The notes under the pieces: model-generated
What the model was told of the DNA's origin: nothing
Databases searched by the model: none
What the model saw: the letters and a program-made list of their open reading frames with translations, nothing else
Shown here: piece after piece, positions 8,323-17,257 of the stretch
Layout: each line of letters opens with the position of its first letter
Position numbering within the stretch: the first letter of the stretch is position 1
Source of the DNA: Hyphomicrobiales bacterium
Lineage (GTDB): Bacteria; Pseudomonadota; Alphaproteobacteria; Rhizobiales; Rhizobiaceae
DNA length: 64,000 nucleotides
Assembly: GCA_900472575.1 (NCBI GenBank)
Contig: UCIV01000005.1
Span: forward strand, 62,001-126,000
Reading direction: 5' to 3'
Position numbers and translations under genes: made by a program

Positions 8323-8337
8323 TGAACACAGTGTTCA
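8323..8337. promoter_or_regulatory. Palindrome upstream of the cytochrome c' operon
   Basis: TGAACACAGTGTTCA is a perfect 7-1-7 palindrome, 121 bases upstream of the cytochrome c' start and 25 bases after the end of the LysE-type gene. It does not match the FNR/FixK box. It is a candidate operator for an unidentified regulator. Confidence 0.4.
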
Positions 8338-8362
8338 CAAATACAGCACAGTGACAGACAGA

Positions 8363-9001
8363 TTACAGCTGCCGATGCAGTGCTTCCCATAAAGCAAGGG
8401 CGGCGATCAGCAACAAGATCCCGCCACAGCAGCGGCCGATCCATACTGTGCCTGTGCGATTTCCGACGAGCATGTTTCTTGCCCGACCGGCCGCGACAGC
8501 GATTGCGCCATAAACAGCCAGCTGGGTTGCCGCGGTCATCGCGGCCATGACGAGGGCCTGCGGCGCGAGCGGACCGAATTCGGGCTTGAGAAACTGCGGA
8601 TAGACGGCCAGCATGAACATATAGGCCTTGGGGTTGATGAGACAGGTAATGGCGCCACGACGAAAGGCCTCCCAATTGCTTTTCGTATCGGCACGCCCGA
8701 CATCATCGACGACGATTGCGCTTCTGATCAGGGTGAGCCCGATCCAGGCCATATAGAGCGCGCCGACCAGCATCAGCGGCGTAAACAGGACGGGCAGGAG
8801 TTTTGCCAGCAGACCAACGCCCAGGGCGCCATAGGCAGAATGGACCAGGCCGCCCAGCATCATGCCTGCTGTGGCGGCCAGCCCTGCCGCCCGGCCACGG
8901 GCAAGCGAATTCGCCAGGACGAATATCATATCCATGCCCGGCAGGATGATGATACCGAAGAGAAGGGTGAAGAAGAGCCAGAGGTTTTCGCCGTAACTCA
9001 T
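8363..9001 (-). CDS. LysE/RhtB-family amino-acid exporter
   Basis: A 212-residue inner-membrane protein with about six hydrophobic segments. The N-terminal segment carries the family signature around IILPGMDMIFVLANSLARGR, and NPKAYMFMLAVYPQF is the second conserved motif. Relatives export amino acids such as lysine, threonine or homoserine. It is transcribed away from the WYL regulator at 9133, a frequent arrangement for exporters controlled by their neighbour. The substrate is unknown. Confidence 0.85.
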   Translation of the reverse strand: MSYGENLWLFFTLLFGIIILPGMDMIFVLANSLARGRAAGLAATAGMMLGGLVHSAYGALGVGLLAKLLPVLFTPLMLVGALYMAWIGLTLIRSAIVVDDVGRADTKSNWEAFRRGAITCLINPKAYMFMLAVYPQFLKPEFGPLAPQALVMAAMTAATQLAVYGAIAVAAGRARNMLVGNRTGTVWIGRCCGGILLLIAALALWEALHRQL

Positions 9002-9132
9002 GTCAGTTGTCGCGCCATCCCGTTTTTGAAAATTCGCCGGTTACCCTTGTTTTTCAGGCCGGCAGCAGGCGCTATAAGCCAGCGCAACTGACAGCGTTCT
9101 GTCAGTTGAATCGATGATGACGGAGAAATCTC

Positions 9133-9822
9133 ATGCGCAAGGCGTCGCGGCTGTTCGAGATCATCCAGATCCTGAGGCCGGCTAGAAAGCCGGTGACGGC
9201 GGCGGCAATCGCCGCGCAACTGGAAGTCACGATACGGTCGATTTATCGGGATATTGCAGCGCTTCAGGCCATGCGTGTGCCGATCGAAGGCGAGCGCGGC
9301 ATCGGCTATATCTTGAGGCCCGGCTTCACCCTGCCGCCGCTGATGCTGTCGATCGAGGAAACCGAGGCAATCGTGCTGGCTCTGGCGCTTCTCGACCGCA
9401 CCGGAGATACCGAGTTGAGACGCGCCGCCAAGCGGGTGAACCGCAAGATCGCAGCGGTCGTTCCTGAGCCGCTTGCCCGAACATTTTCGGCAGATGCACT
9501 GTATGCCTGGGGAACGGTTGCCCCTTCGCCGGACGCAGTGGATCTGGCCCTTGTGCGCCGTGCGATCCGTGACGAGCAGAAGCTGCTGATCGATTATCGT
9601 GACGAGCCGGGCAATGTGACGAATCGGGCGATCCGGCCGATTGCACTCATCTATTATTCGCAAACTGCCAACATCGTCGCCTGGTGCGAATTGCGCAACG
9701 CGATCCGCAATTTTCGTGCGGACCGCGTGACGCATTGCGAAGCGAGGGACGATTTCTTTCCGGGGCAAGGCGACCGGTTACGCCAGGTCTGGATCGACGG
9801 ATGGCAGCAACCGATCGCCTGA
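9133..9822 (+). CDS. YafY-type HTH and WYL-domain regulator
   Basis: A 229-residue transcription factor. Residues 1-60 form a DeoR-like winged helix (FEIIQILRPARKPVTAAAIA... SIYRDIAAL), and the C-terminal half (about 135-225) is a WYL ligand-sensing domain. GGAG lies seven bases before the ATG. It faces the LysE-type exporter across 131 bases and is the obvious candidate to control it. A paralogue of the same architecture is at 46599. Confidence 0.85.
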   Translation: MRKASRLFEIIQILRPARKPVTAAAIAAQLEVTIRSIYRDIAALQAMRVPIEGERGIGYILRPGFTLPPLMLSIEETEAIVLALALLDRTGDTELRRAAKRVNRKIAAVVPEPLARTFSADALYAWGTVAPSPDAVDLALVRRAIRDEQKLLIDYRDEPGNVTNRAIRPIALIYYSQTANIVAWCELRNAIRNFRADRVTHCEARDDFFPGQGDRLRQVWIDGWQQPIA

Positions 9823-9879
9823 TACCCGAATGCATGGGGCGTTTTGGCACCTCTCATGCATCCGGTGCCGCATTAAGGC

Positions 9880-10470
9880 TCAGTCTTTTTTCGGCAGCAT
9901 GGCCGTCAGCGTTTCGTCCTTGTCGATGAAGTGGTGCTTCAGCGCGAAGGCGGCATGGCCGGCGACGACGAGGCCCAGCGCCCAGGAGAGGTAGAAATGG
10001 GCAGAGACGAGATAGGGCGTCAGTTCCGGGTTCTTTCCGCCGAGGCCGGGAATGGTGAAGAGACCGGCAACCGGGATTGCATAACCGGCAGAAGAACTGT
10101 TCCACCAGCCGGAAACAGGCACTGCGACCATCAGGAAGTAGAGGGCGAAGTGGCCGAGATGGGTGGCCGTCTTCATGATTGCCGGCATGTCCGTCAGTTC
10201 AGGCGGGCGGTTATAGGCGCGCCAGATGATACGCCCGACGATGAGGAAAAGCGTCGTGGTGGCGATCGATTTGTGCAGGGTAATGGCCCAGATCTTCTGT
10301 GCCGTCTCGCCGTCGCTGACACCGTAATGCAGCATGGCGCCGCCGTAATATCCCACGCCCCAGGCGACCACGATGATGGCCGCCATAAGCCAGTGAAGAA
10401 ATTTTGAGGTTGCATTGAAATTCCGCGATCCGGGTCGCGTCAGGGTTCCCGTGTCTGTTGTGCTGGCCAT
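9880..10470 (-). CDS. Cytochrome b561-family protein
   Basis: A 196-residue inner-membrane di-haem cytochrome b with four hydrophobic segments. The first carries KFLHWLMAAIIVVAWGVGY, and further His residues in membrane segments are as expected for haem b ligands. Bacterial b561 proteins pass electrons from quinol to a periplasmic partner or superoxide. The ATG at 10470 is chosen because the longer frame adds a non-conserved leader. It stands alone, convergent with the WYL regulator. A shorter b561 paralogue is at 40864. Confidence 0.8.
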   Translation of the reverse strand: MASTTDTGTLTRPGSRNFNATSKFLHWLMAAIIVVAWGVGYYGGAMLHYGVSDGETAQKIWAITLHKSIATTTLFLIVGRIIWRAYNRPPELTDMPAIMKTATHLGHFALYFLMVAVPVSGWWNSSSAGYAIPVAGLFTIPGLGGKNPELTPYLVSAHFYLSWALGLVVAGHAAFALKHHFIDKDETLTAMLPKKD

Positions 10471-10851
10471 GTCGTTTCGCTCGTTCCCAGTTGAATACAC
10501 TCGCGAAGACGGCCCGAACATTTCCTGCGGAAAATCAATAAATAGGTTTTGGATGGTTCTTCAAATCAGTTCAAAAATTGACAAATAACATAAGTCATTC
10601 GGGCCGTTACTTGCGATTGTGAGGAAACAGATCGAAGTCAGTTTATCCAAGTACACAGAGTGTCGCAGAACGCGCGAAGATATCCCTCGTTACCTCAACG
10701 AGAGGCAGGGAAAACCGGCTTAAACCGTTTCCAATGAAAGGCTTTCTATTTTGACTGCGTCTGTGGCGCCATCTTCAATCGCGGCGCTTTGCCTCACCCA
10801 GGGTTGAGCCGGCAATTCACCGAGAGGCGTTTCCGCCTCAGCCGGAATTAC
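10471..10851. other. Intergenic region between b561 and metallophosphoesterase genes
   Basis: This 381-bp stretch is more AT-rich than its surroundings in its first half (10520-10620). It should hold the b561 promoter on the minus strand. No open frame with a ribosome binding site is apparent. A GC-rich hairpin at 10809-10845 is listed separately. Confidence 0.4.
10809..10845 (-). terminator. Hairpin after the metallophosphoesterase gene
   Basis: GAGGCG, loop TTTC, CGCCTC, enclosed by an outer CCGGC/GCCGG pair, begins seven bases after the stop of the minus-strand gene. There is no clear T-run, so this is a probable but not certain terminator. Confidence 0.45.
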
Positions 10852-11694
10852 TCAGAGAGCCAAGCTGCGGTTTTCCTCGCGGCCGTAGCCGATCACCTCG
10901 ATACGGTCCTTGTAGACCTCGACGACGGCAAAGGTGTTTTCCGTCTCGGTATCGACCATGCCCTTGAAATTGACATACCAGGTGGAGCCAGTGCGTCCGA
11001 GATTGCCGACATGGTTATGGCCATTCAGATAGGCGATGACGTTGCCCGAGCGCTCGAACAATTCGGTAACCCGCTCGCCATTCCAGAGATTATGCGGGTT
11101 CTCGGGATAGAGCGGATAGTGCCCCATGACGATGACCGCCTCGCCGCGTTCTCGCGCGTCGGCAAGCATCTGGTCCAGCCAGGCGAACTGCCCATCGCCG
11201 ATGCCGCCATTCCACGGCATGGCATTGATGGCGCCTGCAGCTTCCAGTGCGGCCAGACGACTGCGTGCCTCGGCGTGACGCGCATGCCCTTCCGGAGTGG
11301 CGAACAGGCTCACCTCGTTGCCGTCGATGACTACGAAGCGGATGCCGCCGCGCAAGAAATGATGCCAGGGGGCAGGCATGCCGAGACGCGCATGAACCTC
11401 TGTCAGCCGCTGCGGCGCAATGGAAAAATCGTGGTTGCCGGGAAGCAGGATGCTCTCGTGGCGCAGCCCTTCATAGACGGAAAGAATAGGGTCAAAGCTT
11501 TCCCAGTCTCGATCAATCAGATCCCCGAGCGTCACGACGAAAGCGAGATCCTCGCCGTTCAGCGTATCAATCGCGTCCGCCAGCTTCTTCAGGCTGTTGC
11601 GGTAATACCGATTGTATTCCAGCCTTGGTTCGACATCTGCATACTGGGGATCGGCGATGACGCCGAAGCGGAGGAGAGGTTTTTCAGAAGACAT
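10852..11694 (-). CDS. Calcineurin-like metallophosphoesterase
   Basis: A 280-residue binuclear metal phosphoesterase. The five blocks are clear: ADPQY (14-18), GDLID, GNHD, GHYP and GHNHVG. The DPQ variant of the first block and the overall length match the Mn-dependent ADP-ribose/CDP-alcohol diphosphatase branch, so hydrolysis of a nucleotide diphosphate compound is plausible. No signal peptide is present. It is divergent from the L,D-transpeptidase gene at 11890. Confidence 0.8.
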   Translation of the reverse strand: MSSEKPLLRFGVIADPQYADVEPRLEYNRYYRNSLKKLADAIDTLNGEDLAFVVTLGDLIDRDWESFDPILSVYEGLRHESILLPGNHDFSIAPQRLTEVHARLGMPAPWHHFLRGGIRFVVIDGNEVSLFATPEGHARHAEARSRLAALEAAGAINAMPWNGGIGDGQFAWLDQMLADARERGEAVIVMGHYPLYPENPHNLWNGERVTELFERSGNVIAYLNGHNHVGNLGRTGSTWYVNFKGMVDTETENTFAVVEVYKDRIEVIGYGREENRSLAL

Positions 11695-11889
11695 GGCGCG
11701 CAGTTAGGCTCGATCTGTGACAGGGGTGTGACGGACGGCATGTAGATTGGCTGCTCACCCGCGATAAAGACGACGTGAACATAATCGTCGGCATTGTGAT
11801 CCGGTCTCGCGGTCATTGCGGGTAAGAGGAACTGCATGCGCGTCATCGCGAAGATACGCTCTTTTGCCTGATTATTCCGGAAGAACGAT

Positions 11890-12576
11890 TTGCCAGCAAT
11901 CACCCGCCGAACCCTTCTCATCGCAACTCCCCTGTTCGTGACAGGATGCGCAACATCAGCGGTGCAGCCCATCGCCCTCAAGCCGTCCGTCGACCCTCGC
12001 TATACGGCCATGTATGCCGCGATCGAGGGGGAGCAGTTTCCGATCAAGGCCGCGGACCTGAAACGCGTCGACCCGCAATATTATCGCCGCGAGGTGGCCT
12101 ATCCGACGCGCGAACGACCCGGAACGATCGTCGTCGACACTAGAAACCGGTACCTCTACCTCGTTCAGGAAAACGGCCAGGCGCTGCGTTATGGCATTGG
12201 CGTCGGCAAGACCGGACTGGAATTCGAAGGCGTCGGCAGGGTTCAATACAAGCGCCAGTGGCCGCGCTGGACGCCGACACAGGACATGATTGCCCGAGAG
12301 CCGGAACGTTACGGTCCGCTTGCCGCCGGCATGGAGCCGGGCGTGCTCAATCCGCTTGGGCCGCGCGCGCTCTATCTTTTCAAAGACGGTCGCGACACGC
12401 TCTACCGCATTCACGGCACGACGGAGGACTGGACGATCGGGAAGGCAGTTTCGAGCGGTTGTATTCGCCTGCTCAACCAGGACATCGTCGACCTTTATCG
12501 CCGCGTTCCAGATGGCACCCGCGTCGTCGTTCTGCAGGATGGTCCACGAGAAGGCTTCATGCCCGAAGCCGTCTAG
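11890..12576 (+). CDS. Lipoprotein L,D-transpeptidase (YkuD domain)
   Basis: A 228-residue envelope enzyme that makes 3-3 peptidoglycan crosslinks or attaches proteins to peptidoglycan. An RR-containing signal peptide ends in a lipobox at Cys20 (LFVTGC). The YkuD domain spans about 76-220, with His175 and the nucleophile Cys191 in AVSSGCIRL. The start is TTG at 11890 with GGAAG upstream; no ATG fits the signal peptide. Two close paralogues lie at 48227 and 49139. L,D-crosslinks are abundant in Rhizobiales, which grow at one pole. Confidence 0.88.
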   Translation: MPAITRRTLLIATPLFVTGCATSAVQPIALKPSVDPRYTAMYAAIEGEQFPIKAADLKRVDPQYYRREVAYPTRERPGTIVVDTRNRYLYLVQENGQALRYGIGVGKTGLEFEGVGRVQYKRQWPRWTPTQDMIAREPERYGPLAAGMEPGVLNPLGPRALYLFKDGRDTLYRIHGTTEDWTIGKAVSSGCIRLLNQDIVDLYRRVPDGTRVVVLQDGPREGFMPEAV

Positions 12577-12613
12577 AAACGGCAGTGAGGGGAAACCTTC
12601 CAAACACAAAAGA

Positions 12614-12645
12614 AAACACCCGGCGCCGCGAGACGCCGGGTGTTT
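12614..12645. terminator. Bidirectional terminator
   Basis: AAACACCCGGCG and CGCCGGGTGTTT form a perfect 12-bp stem with an 8-base loop between the convergent L,D-transpeptidase and sod genes. A- and T-rich ends suit termination in both directions. Confidence 0.85.
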
Positions 12646-12668
12646 CCGATGACTGAAACGGCTGAAGC

Positions 12669-13271
12669 TTACTTGGAAGCGGCTTCGTACATTTCCAGCA
12701 CGTAATCCCAGTTGATCAGGCTGTCGACGAAGGCTTCGAGATACTTCGGACGGGCGTTGCGGTAGTCGATGTAATAGGAGTGTTCCCATACGTCGACGCC
12801 GAGGATCGGGGATGCGCCGTGAACCAGCGGGTTTTCGCCATTCGGGGTCTTGGAAATGGCGAGCTTGCCGTCCTTGACCGAAAGCCAAGCCCAGCCGGAG
12901 CCGAACTGCGTGGTGCCGGCTGCGATGAAATCAGCCTTGAACTTGTCGTAGCCGCCGAGATCGCTGTCGATTGCAGCCTGCAGCTTGCCGGGCAGCTTGT
13001 TACCGCCGCCGTCCTTCTTCATCCACTTCCAGAAATGGATGTGGTTGTAGTGCTGGGCAGCGTTGTTGAAGAGACCCTGATTGGTGCCGAAGGACTTCTT
13101 GACGACTTCCTCGACCGAAAGGTCGGCAAGGCCAGCTTCCGCTGCGAGCTTGTTGCCGTTGTCGACATAGGCCTTGTGGTGCTTGTCGTGGTGATACTCG
13201 AGCGTCTCCTTCGACATGAAGGGAACGAGCGCTTCGTAATCATAGGGAAGTGCGGGAAGTTCGAAGGCCAT
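12669..13271 (-). CDS. sodB: Superoxide dismutase, Fe/Mn family
   Basis: A 200-residue cytosolic enzyme converting superoxide to peroxide and oxygen. The metal ligands are His27, His77, Asp160 and His164. The active-site Gln sits in the N-terminal half (Gln73 in NNAAQHYNH), the arrangement of Fe-type enzymes, although rhizobial relatives can use Fe or Mn. The ATG at 13271 has AAGGAG upstream; the frame continues upstream without coding character. It is a single gene. Confidence 0.92.
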   Translation of the reverse strand: MAFELPALPYDYEALVPFMSKETLEYHHDKHHKAYVDNGNKLAAEAGLADLSVEEVVKKSFGTNQGLFNNAAQHYNHIHFWKWMKKDGGGNKLPGKLQAAIDSDLGGYDKFKADFIAAGTTQFGSGWAWLSVKDGKLAISKTPNGENPLVHGASPILGVDVWEHSYYIDYRNARPKYLEAFVDSLINWDYVLEMYEAASK

Positions 13272-13535
13272 TGGTCTACTCCTTTTAGGCAAAACCTTGG
13301 GTAATCGTCGTGCGGGAACATAGGAGCGGACCGGAGAAGAGGCAACGCCCCCGATGCCAAAATTATGGCAAAAATCAAAGATGCAGCGCAGCAGCTTTGC
13401 TTGGTAACGCCATGTCGTGGAACATCGTTCCAGCGATCCGGAAATTGCTCCGCCAATACCTGAATTTAGCGGCGCGTCACAGGACTGCCGCCAATCGGTG
13501 GCAATCGGAACATTCCAAAAGGAGGATTTGATTCG
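13272..13535. other. Intergenic region between sod and a small exported protein
   Basis: No gene is visible. It contains a 6-3-6 palindrome (TGGAACATCGTTCCA) at 13418-13432 and must carry two divergent promoters. Confidence 0.4.
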
Positions 13536-13859
13536 ATGACAATCACGACCGCGCCGTTTGCCGCGCTGAGCATCTTTCTCATCACCGGCAGTGTTGCTCA
13601 TGCATCCTCGGATGATGCCTGGGCAAAGTTCCAGACGGATGTTTCCAGAGCCTGCGTAAAGGCTTCCAAGGGACTGATCGAAAAAGGCAATACAGTCGTT
13701 GATCCCTATGGCAGCCAACATTACGGGATGGCCGTCGTGACCGGAAAGGCTGTCGGTGCGAAAACCAGGATCAGCACCATCTGCGTTTACGACAAGCAGA
13801 AAAAAACGGCCGAAATCGGCGGTGAGATCAGTGCAGAAAAGCTGGCGGTGAAACCATAA
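13536..13859 (+). CDS. Small exported protein of unknown function
   Basis: A 107-residue protein with a signal peptide (about 1-23, cut near AHA-SSD). The mature part is lysine-rich with two Cys (in RACVKAS and STICVYD) that could form a disulphide in the periplasm. A strong AAGGAGG lies upstream of the ATG. It is a single gene divergent from sodB. No family is recognised. Confidence 0.7.
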   Translation: MTITTAPFAALSIFLITGSVAHASSDDAWAKFQTDVSRACVKASKGLIEKGNTVVDPYGSQHYGMAVVTGKAVGAKTRISTICVYDKQKKTAEIGGEISAEKLAVKP

Positions 13860-13946
13860 GCCAAAATGCGATCAACAATCAGTTTCGCGCAGGATTGCAT
13901 TTCTATGGTTGGTCATTGTTTGCGTTTCCGTTTGCGATTTTGACAT

Positions 13947-14588
13947 TTGACCGATGAGAGCAATGTGATCACCAACGATATTCCAGCAGTTCCGCAATTT
14001 TTGATGCGCGAAACCGATCATCATATTCTTCAGGCCATGGTGACCGATGAATTGGACAGGCGAGCTTCCGATATCGCCTGTCTGGACGATGCAAATGATA
14101 CGGCTACACCCTTGCCCGCGCTCGACCTCTCTTCGGTCGATCTGTTCGTGCCGGATACCACTGAGGTTTCCGACACGACAGACAAGGCGGGTTCGCCCCC
14201 GATTGCGCTCAATGCGACCGCTGCCGCATCTGCAAGCGGGTATTCTACAAGCGAACTAATCCTCTTCCGTACGCTTACCGGCTATCGCCTGGATACGCAG
14301 ACACCGATATGGCGGGCTGTGGACGATAACGGGAACCGCGTCTCAACGGCCGATCGGCTTTTCACTACATTGGCTGAAGAAGCCTTTCGTTTTGCCGACA
14401 GGCAGCGGCGTCTGGACGGCTCGGCTCAACGAAATCTGGCGATCGAGGATCTTGCCCTGACGCTGTCGGCGATCCGGCGTGCAGCAAGCTCCATCGGGTC
14501 CCGGGGACTGATCGCATTCGAACGATTGGAAACGGCAATCATGAGGGTGAAGGAAGAGAACAGCGCACATACATTTGGCGCCTCGTGA
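13947..14588 (+). CDS. Hypothetical acidic protein
   Basis: About 213 residues, with no signal peptide or membrane segment. The N-terminal half is acidic and Asp/Thr-rich (probably disordered); the C-terminal part (about 95-205) looks helical and folded, with RTLTGYRLDTQTPIWRAVDD and a hydrophobic helix pattern. The start is uncertain: TTG at 13947, GTG at 13965 or ATG at 14004 are all possible and none has a strong ribosome binding site. It precedes the GGDEF-EAL gene by 94 bases. I do not recognise it. Confidence 0.55.
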   Translation: MTDESNVITNDIPAVPQFLMRETDHHILQAMVTDELDRRASDIACLDDANDTATPLPALDLSSVDLFVPDTTEVSDTTDKAGSPPIALNATAAASASGYSTSELILFRTLTGYRLDTQTPIWRAVDDNGNRVSTADRLFTTLAEEAFRFADRQRRLDGSAQRNLAIEDLALTLSAIRRAASSIGSRGLIAFERLETAIMRVKEENSAHTFGAS

Positions 14589-14682
14589 ACCATCTCCACC
14601 GATATTGTCGGATTTGATATATTTTGATTATCTAATATTTAAGCCGTGAGGCCTACAGTTTTCCGGACCACGGGAGCAAGGC

Positions 14683-16431
14683 ATGACCACGGCAAAGACG
14701 CGCGGGTTTGCAAACGACAGGGCAATGCTGCAGGCGGTGATGGCGGCAATGGACAACCTGCCGGTCGCCGTCGGCATTTTCGAGCTGGAAGGCCGGCCGC
14801 TCTACGCCAATCGTCGCTTCCAGGAATTGCATGACCTCGACAGCCGATGGCACAACGAGGACGAGACTTTCGCCGATGTCGTTGCCGATGGCCGGATGGC
14901 CGACTGGAAAGAGGACCCAATCGCCTATTTCGAGCGTCTTATCCGCAAGCTGCTCGAAGAAGGCTCTTCCGTGACGCAGGTGGAGATCGGCGACAAGATC
15001 ATCGACGTCCAGGATGTGCTGCTTGACGGGAAATATCTGCTGAGCACACAGCAGGATATTACCGCGCGGGTGAAGGCGGAACAGCGGGTTTCCTATCTCG
15101 CCCATCACGACCCGCTCACCGACCTACCCAACCGCATGCGGTTTGCGGCAGAGCTTGCCAAGCTGATTGCGGAAAGCCGGGTGCTGCGCCGCCAGTTTGG
15201 CGTGATGAGTTTCGACGTCGACCGTTTCAAGGATATCAACGACGTGTTCGGCCATGCAGCCGGCGATACCGTGCTAGCGGAACTGGCCAGGCGAGTGAAG
15301 AGCGTGATCGATGAAGACGACGTGGCTGCGCGCCTTGGCGGTGACGAGTTTACCGTGATCAGCGTTGGTGACGACCAGCCGGAAACGATGACACGGCTTG
15401 CCGAGCGGCTGACGCGGGTGATGGAAGAGGAAGTTGAAGTGGACGGGCGCTCGCTTCGGGTGAGCCTCAGCATCGGAATCGCGATGTTTCCACAGGATGG
15501 CGCCGATGCCGCGACATTGCTTGCCAATTCGGATGCGGCGCTCTATCGCGCCAAGGCAGAAGGGCGCGGTCGCTTCTGTGCTTTCAACTCCCGCATGGAC
15601 CGCCGAATGCATGACCGGCGCGTGCTGCAGCAGGACCTGCGCCATGCGATCAAACGTGGCGAGCTGATGCTGCATTATCAGCCACAGGCCGCTGTTACCG
15701 GCGAGATCTTTGGCTTCGAGGCACTCTTACGCTGGCATCATCCAACCCGCGGCCTGATCACGCCCGACGAATTCGTGCCCTTGGCTGAGGAAAGCGGCCA
15801 GATCGTCGAAATCGGCCGCTGGGTGCTTAACGAAGCCGGGCGTGAAGCTGCAAGCTGGCCGAACCGGCTCAAGATCGCCATAAACATCTCACCGATCCAG
15901 TTTCGCCAGGACAGCCTCGTTAGCGACGTTCATACGATGCTTCTGGAAACGGGGCTTTCCGCCGACCGGCTGGAACTTGAAGTCACCGAGGGCGTGCTGG
16001 TACAAGATTTCGCCCGGGCGCTGCAAATCCTGCGAGGCCTCAAGGCACTTGGTGTGCGGATTGCCATGGACGACTTCGGTACAGGGTATTCGTCCCTCTC
16101 CTATCTGCAATCCTTCCCCTTCGATACGATCAAGATCGACAGGTCATTCACCTCCAAGCTGGTGGCCGACTCGAGCGCCGACGAGATCGTGCGCGCGGTG
16201 ATCGGGCTCGGGCGCGGATTGAACATTCCGATCGTGGCGGAAGGTGTGGAGACGGAAGAACAACGCGCGTTTCTGGAAGACGCGCAGTGCCAGAACCTGC
16301 AGGGCCACCTGATCGGCCGGGCAGGCCCGATCGCGCAATATGCCGGCCTGACCGGGGCGGAGGACAACCCGTCTCTTCCGCAGATCGACACGGATGGATT
16401 TCACGTAAAGCAGACATCACGGCGGCGCTAA
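14683..16431 (+). CDS. PAS-GGDEF-EAL c-di-GMP signalling protein
   Basis: A 582-residue protein with a PAS-like sensor (about 15-130), GGDEF domain (about 140-305) and EAL domain (about 320-560). GGDEF is intact at 219-223 and EAL at 346-348; the EAL loop DDFGTGYSSLSYL is also intact, so both c-di-GMP synthesis and breakdown are possible. It has no membrane segments, so it senses inside the cell. It appears to be a single gene. A second GGDEF protein, without EAL, is at 59805. Confidence 0.92.
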   Translation: MTTAKTRGFANDRAMLQAVMAAMDNLPVAVGIFELEGRPLYANRRFQELHDLDSRWHNEDETFADVVADGRMADWKEDPIAYFERLIRKLLEEGSSVTQVEIGDKIIDVQDVLLDGKYLLSTQQDITARVKAEQRVSYLAHHDPLTDLPNRMRFAAELAKLIAESRVLRRQFGVMSFDVDRFKDINDVFGHAAGDTVLAELARRVKSVIDEDDVAARLGGDEFTVISVGDDQPETMTRLAERLTRVMEEEVEVDGRSLRVSLSIGIAMFPQDGADAATLLANSDAALYRAKAEGRGRFCAFNSRMDRRMHDRRVLQQDLRHAIKRGELMLHYQPQAAVTGEIFGFEALLRWHHPTRGLITPDEFVPLAEESGQIVEIGRWVLNEAGREAASWPNRLKIAINISPIQFRQDSLVSDVHTMLLETGLSADRLELEVTEGVLVQDFARALQILRGLKALGVRIAMDDFGTGYSSLSYLQSFPFDTIKIDRSFTSKLVADSSADEIVRAVIGLGRGLNIPIVAEGVETEEQRAFLEDAQCQNLQGHLIGRAGPIAQYAGLTGAEDNPSLPQIDTDGFHVKQTSRRR

Positions 16432-16627
16432 AACGCTGCGGGATCACTATGCCTCATGGCATGACATAAGTCGGATCATCCAAGCCACGCGAACCGATCG
16501 TCATCCAGATATGCTATCGGTGAACGGAGCGGTCACAGGCTGCGGCCTAGCTCCTTTCCGGTTCCTGTCGTAGACAGATCATCCTTTGATACGGACGATC
16601 CGTGTCCCTTGCGCATAAGGTATTGTC

Positions 16628-17245
16628 ATGACCGCCTTGCAGAATTCCCTTCTTGTCATCCTGCTTCACGGTGTCGGATCCAACGGCGCCGATCTCGCCC
16701 CACTCGGCGAAAACTGGAAAGCGCGCCTGCCGGATGCCGTCTTCGTTTCACCGAATGCACCGGAACGGTCGAGCTTCGGAACAGGTTACCAGTGGTTCAG
16801 CGTTGCAGGCGTGACCGAGGAAAACCGCCCTGCCCGCATTACCGCGGCCCGCCCGGCGTTCGATACGGTGATTTCCGACCTCATCGAGGAAAACGGTTTC
16901 AACGGGCGTCTTGACCGGGTGGTGCTCGTCGGTTTTTCACAAGGCACGATCATGTCGCTTGATGCTGTCGCGAGCGGCCGCTGGCCGGTTGCAGCCGTTG
17001 TCGGTTTTTCCGGAAGAATGGCGACCGAAAAGCCGCTGGCGCCATCGACGGCAACCAGGATTCTACTCGTTCACGGCACGTCCGACCCGGTCATCCCATC
17101 CTGGGAAACGGAGAAGGCGGAAACCGAACTCAAAGCGGCAGGTGTGGCCGTCGAGACGGTCATCGAGCCGGGCCTCGGCCATACGATCTCGATCGGCGGT
17201 GTCGATCGCGCTGCGGATTTCCTGGAAGGAATCGCCCGGAATTGA
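16628..17245 (+). CDS. Phospholipase/carboxylesterase-family alpha/beta hydrolase
   Basis: A 205-residue cytosolic serine esterase. Ser104 lies in GFSQG, Asp153 in HGTSDPVIP and His185 in GLGHTIS, a complete catalytic triad in the order typical of YpfH-like carboxylesterases. The ATG follows a weak AAGG. It is convergent with the PhyH-like gene, 12 bases apart. The substrate is unknown. Confidence 0.85.
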   Translation: MTALQNSLLVILLHGVGSNGADLAPLGENWKARLPDAVFVSPNAPERSSFGTGYQWFSVAGVTEENRPARITAARPAFDTVISDLIEENGFNGRLDRVVLVGFSQGTIMSLDAVASGRWPVAAVVGFSGRMATEKPLAPSTATRILLVHGTSDPVIPSWETEKAETELKAAGVAVETVIEPGLGHTISIGGVDRAADFLEGIARN

Positions 17246-17257
17246 GCGCCGGGCGGC

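Noticed and set aside
8323..8337. FNR/FixK box
   Set aside because: TGAACACAGTGTTCA lacks the TTGAT-N4-ATCAA core.
10789..11745. 318-codon open frame on the plus strand
   Set aside because: It lies opposite the metallophosphoesterase gene, which has all five family motifs.
12669..13721. 350-codon version of the superoxide dismutase gene
   Set aside because: The first 150 codons precede the AAGGAG and conserved MAFELP start and overlap the divergent promoter and small exported-protein gene.
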